A stretch of DNA of 42,991 nt, taken from Branchiostoma floridae. Lineage: Eukaryota > Chordata > Leptocardii > Amphioxiformes > Branchiostomatidae. Every line of letters begins with the position of its first letter. Positions within the stretch are counted from its first letter, which is position 1. Location of the stretch: contig NC_049986.1 of NCBI RefSeq assembly GCF_000003815.2, positions 4,688,468-4,731,458 on the forward strand, read 5' to 3'. Positions 12,301 through 24,300 of this stretch are shown one piece after another. Below the pieces are notes generated by a model. The model was not told the origin of the DNA. It did not search any database and saw only the letters and a program-made list of their open reading frames with translations. Both the position numbers and the translations under genes were made by a program.

Positions 12301-15300
12301 TACATCAAACCTACCAACCCAGCACTGGCACCCCTGGGTCTACCAGGTAAGGTTACTTTACATGATTGTACATCAAACCTACCAACCCAGCACTGGCACC
12401 CCTGGGCCTACCAGGTAAGGTTACTTTACATGTACATCAAACCTACCAACCCAGCACTGGCACCCCTGGGCCTACCAGGTAAGGTTACTTTACATGTACA
12501 TCAAACCTACCAACCCAGCACTGGCACCCCTGGGTCTACCAGGTAAGGTTACTTTACATGACATCAAACCTACCAATCCAGCACTGGCACCCATGGGCCT
12601 ACCAGGTAAGGTTACTTTACATGATTGTACATCAAACCTACCAACCCAGCACTGGCACCCCTGGGCCTACCAGGTAAGGTTACTTTACATGTACATCAAA
12701 CCTACCAACCCAGCACTGGCACGCCTGGGCCTACCAGGTAAGGTTACTTTACATGTACATCAAACCTACCAACCCAGCACTGGCACCCCTGGGTCTACCA
12801 GGTAAGGTTACTTTACATGATTGTACATCAAACCTACCAACCCAGCACTGGCACCCCTGGGTCTACCAGGTAAGGTTACTTTACGTGATTGTACATCAAA
12901 CCTACCAACCCAGCACTGGCACCCCTGGGCCTACCAGGTAAGGTTACTTTACATGTACATCAAACCTACCAACCCAGCACTGGCACCCCTGGGCCTACCA
13001 GGTAAGGTTACTTTACATGTACATCAAACCTACCAATCCAGCACTGGCACCCCTGGGTCTACCAGGTAAGGTTACTTTACTTGTACATCAAACCTACCAA
13101 TCCAGCACTGGCACCCCTGGGTCTACCAGGTAAGGTTACTTTACATGTACATCAAACCTACCAATCCAGCACTGGCACCCCTGGGTCTACCAGGTAAGGT
13201 TACTTTACATGTACATCAAACCTACCAAATCCAGCACTGGCACCCCTGGGTCTACCAGGTAAGGTTACTTTACATGTACATCAAACCTACCAACCCAGCA
13301 CTGGCACCCCTGGGTCTACCAGGTAAGATTACTTTACATGATTGTACATCAAAGCTACCAACCCAGCACTGGCACCCCTGGGCCTACCAGGTAAGGTTAT
13401 CAAACCTACCAATCCAGCACTGGCACCCCTGGAACTACCAGGTAAGGTAACTATTATTATATATCAGAAAAGAGTTTCCATATTTTGAACATGTTAATAA
13501 TGGATAAATTTCTATTTTTTATGCTCCTAGATAAACCCTGTATATTAAACATTGTTTGTTCCTATATCTACACCTGTACAAAGAAGCGAGAAGATGTCGA
13601 CCATCCTGTTAGCTTGGTACCTTCAATTAGTTAAATTGTATCTTGTTGTCCCTGCATATGTCTGTTATGTCTGTTATCAGTGACCTGTACCTAGCCCGTC
13701 GAGGCATGAATGTACAATAAAGGTCTTTCAATCAATCAATTATTATGCATGTACGTCAAACCCATAAAGCCAGCACTGGCACTCCTGGGTCAAACAGGTA
13801 TAAGTAAGGTCACTTTACATGACATCAATCCTACAAACTTGGCACTGGCACCCCTGGGTTTACCAGGTAAGGTAGGTAAATTCTACATATTGTAATTATT
13901 TTTAACTATAAAGCTGAATTGACTGTAGGAATATGGCTGGTCACACAAGTACCTTACTAATTTAGTATTTTATTTGTTATTTTGCTATTTTCCAACGTTT
14001 AACTGATCATGTTTTATCATGCTGATCTTGTTTTTTTTTTTTGCTATTGAATAAAATTTTGAATTCATGTATTTGATTTGTATTGATATTACAAGGTACA
14101 ATAGTTAGCAAGAGGAGGTTCCAGTCTAAAGTATGTTGCATATATGGCCTTCCCTGTCTAGCCTCAGCCATCCGATTATAATTACAGTCTTGCTCCTGTA
14201 ACACTCAATGCCCTAATTAGAAGGACCTTAGTTGAGTAATAATTCAGCACACCAGTTCTATCGGTTTCCACTCCTTTTTCACATCCTGGCCTCACAGCAC
14301 TTCCTCCAAGACAAAACCTTCCCAGCTGTCCCTCCTACCCTGTCTCCTTGCCCTCTTCTATCCAGGATACGATTCCATCCCAGAAACACTTCTGGTATAT
14401 CCGGAACATGTCGCAAGCAAAGGAGCATGTTCTGGATATCCAGTATGTGCCCCGATCGGGGCTTATTCTGGTTAAGCCATCATATTTATCCAGAACGTGC
14501 ACTTGAGGGAGGGCAGCAGTCACTTCCGGGATAGACTGTGATAACTGGAATTGCATACACTGAAACCAAATTAACAAGGTTTGCCCAAATCAAATCATTT
14601 ATGGGGACTCCACAGGCCGTTCTAACCCTCACTCAATCACGTAAAATGTAGGTTCAGTGGTCACTTTAAAAACTGTGGATATCGATCACATACATTATGA
14701 AGTATGCATGCATCTACCATCACAGCACAACATCCAAAACATTTCGAGGTCTTGCGAGGTTGATCCATAGATGGAAACCTTGGCGTATAAAAATGATCAC
14801 TGCTTGCGGTCCTGTCACCATGATTGACAATGACACTGGTGCGTGTTAAGGATATCCAGGATGCACTCTGATTTAGAGAACTTTTGGGACAGCGTGCATC
14901 TGGGACACCCTTTGACCCCCTCTGCGTGCACAGTTGTTAGGGGTTTTGTCTCAACACACAACAGCCCTGAATAAATCTTCATGGCAGTGAGTGTAAGGAG
15001 CCTGGGAAGTAATCGGATGGTAACTAGGCTATTTCCACTTTCTCCATGTTGATACTGTTGATAAGATTGAAGAAAGTGTAAAGGTGATACAATGTGTGTA
15101 AAGTCATTATCAGGATAAACAGTATTTATGTGCTATTCCTTGTAGGTCAAACCAAACTCTAGGACTTTGAAGAGGCTCAGTTCACACATTTTAAAGTACT
15201 TTGAAAGGACATGAAATAGACAAGCAAAAATAACTTCCCACACCTCTTTGTACCAGTCCTCCTCCATTAGAAATCTATGTTCCTGTACTCTGCTCATGAC

Positions 15301-18300
15301 TGACATTTATCATGTGTATTTTGTCAGGTCTGACCCCTGTTGATGTGATAGTTGCAGCCCTGGTGGACATCATCCATGCCTTTACCTTGTGTAACCTTGA
15401 TCTGGTCCCACTGGCATGTCAACTATATGTCCAAATGTTACTTGCACAGGTCAGTATTGATACATTATCTTTCACGGAAGTTTACCTGAGTGTTTAAAAA
15501 CTTGGTTTCAATCAAAACACTCAAACAGTATTGCTAAGCACTGTTGGGGGTAACAAGTACAGATATCCACAATAGTGCCGTTGCTGCCCCATTCTGTCAT
15601 CAATCATTTTTAACTTTATATTACTATTATTGTTACAAAGACAATACCAACTCTACATGTATACAGTCATGTAACTTACAATGTAGCAACAGGCAGTCCT
15701 AGACGGTTGAGTCATTATTTATAACTTGGTACTTTCTTCAGTCTCCCTGAAATATTGCAAGTCAGTTCTTAGGCAAGTTGAGTCTTTACATCAAGTGAGA
15801 GAGGTTTATAAATTAACAAGAGTCCGTTGAATACAAACTCCATGAAGTTATGGTGTTTGCGGTGTGGACTTACGTATTTCATCAACAAAATTGGTTTGAT
15901 AATCTCTTTGACTACAGACATGCCAAATGTCAGACAAATACACTATGCAAAAGTAAGTTTATTCATAGATACAAAGGCCCAGACAACTAGAAAGGCCACA
16001 TTTGCTCTTAAGCAAACACAGCATACCGTATTTCATGTGATAAAGTATGCACCCCCGATTTGGGACAGTAGATTGACGTTCAGCCAATCAGCAACTAGAA
16101 GTACCAATTGAGACAATACTTCTCAACCAAACCAAATTTTCAAACCTGGAGCTGATTGGTTAAAATTGATTAAAATTGTCACGGGATATGTGGATATGGC
16201 CATTGATGTTGGGGGTTAGTGAAATGGGGTTTAGGAAATTTATCATTGATACATTAATGCAAAGCAGGAAGGTACTGCAAAAGGTTTTAATTTATATAGA
16301 AAAAATAGATTATAGACAGGTCCAGCAGTTTTGTGTAGGAGTTGTGCTGGAGTGAAATAGGCTGTTTTTTCTCATGAGCAAATGTCAGCCTTCCTAGTTT
16401 ATATTGGATAATGACTGTATTTTGAATTTTTCTGGATGTATCTGATGAGGACTGTCCTGTTTTGTTTACAGGACTTGATGGTAAGTTTCTCCTGTAAGCA
16501 GGCTTTAATCCATGTCTTAAGGCCTCGACTACGAGGTCCGTCCATGGCTGCAGCACCTGGAGGTGACCAGGAGGAGGACAAGCAGCCGCAAGACCAGCCA
16601 GGCCCTGGACAACATCTGGACACTGAAGCTAGGAGCACTCCTGGGGCTGAACCTCAGGATGAGGTAACTACATCAGACTAAAACATTATTAGCCAACAAA
16701 GGAAAGTATATGAAAATAGTATACACCTTATAGGGTTATCAGACAGTAGTGATGTGATGTGAAAGTAGATACTGATTTAAATACCCATTGTATAACACAT
16801 TAACCAGAATCACATTTAGATCACATTTGCTCGCAAGTCGGAAGTTTGGTAACACAGAGTTAAAACGTATATCAAAGTAGCTGACATTCTTGAGTGTTAA
16901 TCGAGAACACTATACTGCCTACTATGCAGTGCTGTCTTCAAGCCCCCATCACAAATCAAGATTTCGGCTAGACCGACCCCCTGTTGATTATGTGGGCTTC
17001 GGGCGATTTTTATCAGCTCGACCGACATGTGGTTCCCTGGAAACAGTGTTTAAATTCTGCGAGGCCTGGAATTGTGACGCAGGCCCTTAAACCTGCTCCT
17101 CCTGCACTGTTACTTGACAATGTATTTTGTTGTAATTTCCACTTGGTCTAGAATTTGTGCTAGAGTGCCTATTTTTGATGCAATATTTGTCATTCTGCCA
17201 GGATTTACAACTCAGAGTCTCTATTTTCAATGTAAAACTGTTGCAAGCTTGCCTGGCTTAATGCCCGGTCTCAGCTTTCCGACTGCCGGGCTGCATGCCT
17301 GGGTGCCTAATCTAGTTTGTCCTGCATGCTGACAGCCTGTTGATTGCTTGAGGGTGCTTTATATTGCTTCATGCATTGCGCAATGTTTCTGCGGGATAGT
17401 TTGGGAGGGGGGAATTGTATTAAATGCCCGTCTGATGACAAATTTACAACAGCAGTTAAATGCGTCATCAGTGTTCTAATCATTTGGGCACATTTTTGAG
17501 AGTCGTGGAATGGCATTAGGACTGTTGTTCTGTACTGTTTTACAGGCTGCTACAGCCGCTCAGCTCATCAGCAATTTGGATTCTATTGTGCTTTATCCTA
17601 ATCTTCTCTGAGACTCTCTTTCTGCTAGGATTGGGCACTGCGCCAATGTGGCTTTTGTTCTGTTACTTACAAACTATCAATAGCATCATCTGCCATCATT
17701 TCATCCTCACCATTTATCTTAGCATGCTTGGCCAGCTTTTTGCTAAGGCGGCAAAATGCTCTGAGGCCAGAATAGTGGCCGTTGTGATGTTGAGATGAAC
17801 GGACCTGTTCAATTCATGCCAAACATTTCTATACCTGTTAAAACAGGCATTTTTTCAACAAGTTTGCACTGGCGCAGTGGTTAGAGTTTACGCATTCTAA
17901 ACCAATGCACCCGGTTCGAATCCGGGGAGGTAGATTTTTCTTTTTTACACCATTAAAATACTAATTTTTACATCCATTTGGCCACACCAATTTATTTCTT
18001 TGGTTAACGGATTCGCCGCTTCGTTTTTTTGCCGAATAGAAATAAAAATTAAAAAAAAACAACTTAAAAATGCCCCGCAACAGAGCTCACTCAAAAACAG
18101 GCAGTGTAGTGAAATTTGCTGCAGTTCACGCAAATTTTAACAGGTGGCGTCTAGATCTAGATTCAGGCACATATAACAGGCGTCTTTTTAATTATGGAAA
18201 AACACTCTAATTCTGGACTCGAGTCCATAACTCCGAAATGCTTTACCCGATCAACTTCATATTTTTATTGAGTACATATCGAAGGGTAATGAATATGCGG

Positions 18301-21300
18301 AAAGCGTCAATGGGTCTCTAGGGATTAGTCCAATTATACTATAATTATACATAATTATATATAATTTTGGGGCATTATACATAATTATATATAACCCATT
18401 TCACCATTATACATAATTATATATAACCCATTTCACCATTATGTATAACCCATTTCACCATTATACATAATTATATATAACCCATTTCACCATTATACAT
18501 AATTATATATAACCCATTTCACCATTACACATAATTATATATAATCCTGATGACCATTATACATAATTATAAATAACACTTGTAATCATTATGCATTGTT
18601 ATATGCACAATTTATGACAATTATACATAATCATACATAGTCCCTATAACCATTATACATAATTATAGATAATTATAGATAATCTTTAATGGTTGAAGTG
18701 CAAAAAAACTTTTTAAAGTTAATATTTACACCAAATATTGCTTTCTGATAAAGTTGAGGGAAATCTTATGTCTATTGCACGGAGTGAATTTACGCTTTTA
18801 ATTCATTTTGCCATGCCTGCATTCGTTTAAAAAAATACTATATGATACATTATGACAATATATAATTCACTGTAAATACTCAAGGTTGAGAAGTGTATAA
18901 CGGTTCCTCAGTGTTGTGTGTTTTTTACTCGGACCTTCACAGTCCGACAATTACCGTTAAACGGCCAATCAAACATTATGTCTTCTCTGCAACATGCACT
19001 CAATGTTTCCAGCTTTTGATAGGCCGCAAGTCTACATTTATCAAGGATATGTCACAGGTGAACCTATGAGAGCCAAGCACTCACATCACTCACTACCGCG
19101 TCCATCCTAAATCTATAGGCGCCAGCTTACATAATTATATATAATTATCTATAATTATCTATGATTATATATAATTATATATAATTATAGATATTTATAG
19201 ATAATCCTTAATGGTTTAAGTGTAAAAAACTTTTTTTCTTAATATTTACACCAAATATTGCTTTCTGATAGAGTTGAGGGAAATTGTCTATTACACTATT
19301 TTGAAGCTAAATGTCGGAAGCAAACACAAACATAGTTGCCAAGGAAAATACGTATGCGCCCATAAAGAATACAAGAACACAGTTATTATTCTTGGGGTGT
19401 TGGGAGAGAGGCAAACTTTAAACAAGCAGGTTATATAAAGCATATTTGTGCTCAGGTCACTCTGCAAGGTTAAAGAATCTTTCACGTCAAGATGTATTAG
19501 TATGGCAAAATATGTATAGACAAATTGAATCAAATATCACTGCAGATTGGACATCCTGGCCAAATCCTCCAGCGGTGCGGGTAGACGTAAAGTTTAACAT
19601 TGTTTGGTCAAAGATTTAAATAAGTAAAACTAGGAAGGTCCACATTTTTGATGAAAATGCAGAATGTTTCCGAAGGGGAGTAAAAAAAGAAAATCATCAT
19701 AAAAGGGAAAAAAATTGTCAACTGTGCAATGCCCAGTGCTTGCAAGATGAAAGCGTTGTATATATTAACTATTTGTCTAAAAAGGAAAAATAAAAAAAAA
19801 ACAGATTTTAAAAAAACGGACCGGCTCGGGACGCATGACGTCATGGCTCGGCGCATTGGATTTTTTTGTGCCATTATAGTCTCTTGAGGGGAACGTCACT
19901 TTAGAGGTGTACCAGCAGAAACAACATATCACGGGGGGAACTAGCGGGTCTGAACAATGGCATGCAGCGGGGTTTTCATCCTGTCCTACATGTATTTCCT
20001 TCTCTATGGAACCTCCTTGATTGAACCAGTTAGTTTTCTGGTTGTTTTCTTTGAGTGTAAATGCTGGCATAGTCATTTTATTACTTAGTGTGATTATATC
20101 ACCTCTCCTTCCCTTTCCCCTTTTGCAGGTGCTATCCAGCAAACGGAAGCAAAACAAGCAAGCACTAAATAAATTTGTAATTTATGTCACCATGGAAGTG
20201 AAAAGTTTTTGCAACTGGGTGACAAGTAGTTTATGATCTGAAAATATGCCTTCCAGAAGTGCCAGACTACCCAGTAGTTTTTACAAACTGGGCTTCAACA
20301 AATATGTTCCCTTCTGTGGTTAATGCATATTTAATTTTTCAGTAGAAGTACAGAAGCTGGGACAGTGTCAATTTTTCCATTTTTAGTTTTAGTTTTGACC
20401 GTACATTTACTTCAATCAAAGGTTGTCCTGGGTCAACTTACCCTTTCCTTTCCCTCCCATCTTTAAAGAAGCCATGATCTATCTTTTTTGTATCTAGATG
20501 CTAACTAGCAACCACAATGCATGCACTAATTGGTGATTAGTGTCATTAGAAGAGAAGAATAGTTGCAATTGGGTGAGAAGTAGTTTATGATCTTATGTAA
20601 TCCCTTACAGAAAACCAAGGAGTTTTTAAACAAAACACCTTGATACCATAAGCATTCAATTTCTGAGCGGACCGACCTAGCTTAAACATTGCAGCAACCA
20701 TAGGATACATATTTTTTTGATTAGCATGAAAGTTTATTGGAGTTGGTAAATTGCATACTACTTAACTACTACTGTCAGTGAATAAGTTACTTAATGACCA
20801 ACTCTGGTAAGTTAACTTTCTTGAGTTGGAGAACACGTTATTTGTTTCTCATGATAAATTTAATCTTTACTATATTTAGTTATTACATGTAGTTTTTACT
20901 CTAAGGACCTTCTTCTTTCCTTTTCTAATGGGCTACCCTAGGCCTGTCGCAAGTGCTAACAGGAGGGGTAGTCCCAAGAAAAAAATACTATATATAGAAG
21001 TGGTGTAAAAACTTTAAACAGAAAAGGTCGCAAAAAAACAACGAAAAAACCATGGCCGATTCAACAGCTTAAAAATGACTCCAAAAACTAAAAACTAAGT
21101 GTAAGTAGGTATATTTACTTGATACATGATAGCCTATTCTTGGCCTGTTTTGTGCAGGGCAAATTTCAGTATTTCCGGACTTGCGCAGATGACCCAGTTT
21201 TAGTGCCCTCAGAATGCTTAGGTAGGCTTGGGAAAAGTGGCTGTAAAATTGTTTTTCTTGGGATATGTTTGGATTTGGGAGGTGCATCTTATAGGCAAGG

Positions 21301-24300
21301 GTTGTAGCTTCTATATCATGTTGAAAAAACAGATTTTTAGTGATATTTGTGGCTGCAGTAGGCCTTAGAAGTTAGGTGTTTTGGCGTTGTTTACATGCAG
21401 TGAAAGGGGGTGAAAAGGTCTCACACCTATGTTTTGACGGCATATAATATAATTCCGCCGTAAATTTTTTCCTTTTTTTGTCGTTAAATTACTCTTCAGA
21501 GGTCGGACAACCATGCCAATGTGAGTTTTTCATGTTCTAAAAGTCAGGTAGGTGATTTTTGACAGCCTCTTTCTCCCATGATTCCCATTGTTAAGAATAT
21601 GCATAGGAAATATTGAAATTTAGCCTGCATAATTGCCGCTACTGGGCTAAACAGTTTTCACACATTGGTGTAAAATTTCACACATTGGTGTAAAACTAAA
21701 ATCATTGTACATGCATCTGTTTTGTTTGCTCTGAGTCCATTGCCTTTTGTGTACTAATTTCCTGGTTTCCTGTTTTCTTCAAGCTGAGGTTTATATGGAG
21801 GGTTTATCAAATGTAACCAAGGACGTCCTTGATTTCACCAAGAAAGTCATCAACCTGTAACCTTCTCGATATAGCAACCTCCAGCTTGTCCTGGCTTTGT
21901 AAATTATCAGGTTCTGTTTTTGTCTGCCAGCAAGTTAAATCGTGCCATGGGTGGTGAGCATACCTGAATGTTTAAATTAAACTTCCTGAATATGTAATGT
22001 CTTTTTCAAAGTTCTTGAATGCACTTATTCAGAATCTATCAAGCAGATGAAATGTAATACCTTCATGCATTAAAATCTTGAAAGTACCTGCTGATCAATA
22101 GTATCAAAAAAACTTTTACAGGACTGGAAGTGCTAAAAAAGTTTTTAATGTTTTTGCAAGGAGCTTTCCTTGGTTTTTGCCAGTACTTTACAAAATCCGT
22201 GTCACAGTTTGCCCTGTCATATATATGCAGGTAACGTCATTGACTTGCTTCCAAGAAAATTTGATCTGATGTAACAGTGGGGTTCAAGCGCTGCCAAACT
22301 GAACACACCAACAGCTCTGAGCTTTTGGCATTGTGGTATGCACGTTGGATTTGTGATCACTGTGCCGGCCCATGTTTGATCCTGGTGTCGGCATGTTGTT
22401 TCTTCTGTTTCTTACTCCTTTGATTTGAAATTTTGACCATCATAAGATAAAGACTTGAGTTGCAATGTGATGAAAAAGGCCATGAAGCTGTTATGTTTAA
22501 TATGAATTAAGGAAACATCAGACAAAAGTTTGTTCCAGAGAATATTTCCAGGTTCCAAATCCTGTTAATAAAAATAGGGCCAATACAAGCAAGGAGTATC
22601 CTCTTTAACCAATCCTGTAATTATGCGCTACTGTAATGCAGGGTCAAACTAGGTCAGCTATTGTCTTTAAAATGTGCAAAGTAATTGTAGCTGAACCAAC
22701 TGTCCCACAGGGAATATCTTGAGACCCGGCTACCCCAATGCTCAGAGATTAGCTGTAAAGCTGAGGTCCTTGGGTCCACCATTACTGTTAAGAAATTTCA
22801 GAGGAATTACAGAAGCCTGAAAATTCACCGAGATGGATTACATGATTCAAAATGGTGAAACCAAATGGGTACAATATCATCAACGTTGCATCCAACCCTG
22901 AGATAAACATTTCTTTGAGAAGTTGGATAACTTGGAAGTTGAAAAAAAAATTAATTCAATTCAATTTTAACTTGACAATCATTACTTTGACCCCCATGTA
23001 CAGCCAAACCTTCATCTGTTGTCCTCACAATGATTGAATGAATGAAAGACCTTTATTGTACACATTCATGCCTCAACAGGCTAGGTACAGGTCACTGATA
23101 ACAGACATGACAGACATATGCATAGACAACAAGATACAATTTAACTATTTGAAAGTGCTAAACTAACAGGATGGTTGACATCTTCTCGCTTCTTTGTACA
23201 GGTGTAGATATAAGAACATATATTGTTTGATATACAGGGTTTATCAAGGCGCATCAAAAATAGAAATGTATCCGTTGCATTAAGATGTTCGAAATATGGG
23301 TACTCTTTTCTGATATATTCATAAAGCACAATTCGTTCCTTATGGTAAAATTTACAGTGTACGATAAAATGCTGTTCATCTTCTACCTGTTGTAGTTCAC
23401 AAAATTGGCAGACTCTATGCTGCAGAGGAGTGCGGTTGTGCCTTCCAGTTTCAATATGTAACTTGTGACAACTAATCAGGAGTTTAGTTACAGCCACTCT
23501 GTGTTGTATGTATATTGAAGCGACCAAGGTTGTACTATAAAATCACCCAATAAATTCAGCTAAGGCCACAGCAAGTAAATTTTATGGATGACATCCTTTG
23601 CAGACTGCAGAAATAGTGCGATAGGGCGAAAAAAAGACAAGATGGGTGCATAATAAGCACCATAAAGTTGTGATGACTGTTGTAAAAAGAATTAAAGGGA
23701 CAAAACATTGTATCAGAGCCAGCAATGTATTCATTCCTGTATTTAAAACATGTACTGGTGTGGTAGAAGTGACACTAGTGTGGTAGACTGCCATCACCAA
23801 CAAAGTTGGTAACCACACTCAAAGCTTCCATATTGCTGTCACTTTTACAACTATCCAATAAGTTTCGTTTCTACAACTACAGTCCTAGGTACCTCGCAAG
23901 TGTCACTTCTACAAGTACAATTATTAGGCCACAACACAATATATTTGCTCATAGTGGTACTGTATCATAATGTTGACCATCCCTGCAGAAGAAAAAAAAT
24001 CTTGTTTTTTTTCTGAAATCAGGCGAAAATTAATGCGCGCGCAGATGGCATCCATAAAATTTACCTGCTGTGGCCTAACGTAAACTACCAGCCCTCAGTC
24101 TGGTCCCAACCACCGTGGTGTTCACATCAGTGGAGGCAGGCTAATACAGATTAGCAAGTATTGGATCGCGGAGTTACTCTTCAGTTTTGAAATGCACATG
24201 AGCTAGTAGTCTTGAACAGATAAGGAATTGAAGTATGGCGACACACAATTCAGTGTAGCTTTACAGTCAGCTTACAAACAGTATAAAGCATNNNNNNNNN

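Noticed and set aside
11711-13447. CRISPR-like direct repeat array
   Set aside because: The units are contiguous without unique spacers, the context is a eukaryotic intron, and the repeat derives from the adjacent exon end.
11598-13450. Many overlapping plus-strand open frames encoding [19 protein letters not shown] repeats
   Set aside because: They are translations of the 64/68-bp minisatellite. Unit length is not a multiple of three, so the peptide changes frame each unit and hits the TAA in GGTAAGG. Only the first unit is coding, as the end of exon 10.
17863-17933. Functional tRNA-Phe (AAA anticodon) gene
   Set aside because: The acceptor stem and D stem do not pair; kept only as a tRNA-like repeat.
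19777-20157. Minus-strand open frame of 126 codons
   Set aside because: No recognisable domain, biased low-complexity ends (poly-Phe/Lys) and overlap with dispersed repeat R1. Not supported as a gene.
20021-20236. Plus-strand hydrophobic open frames (71 codons, and a 43-codon [11 protein letters not shown] frame from 19958)
   Set aside because: Membrane-like composition arises from T-rich DNA; there is no family match, and part overlaps repeat R1.
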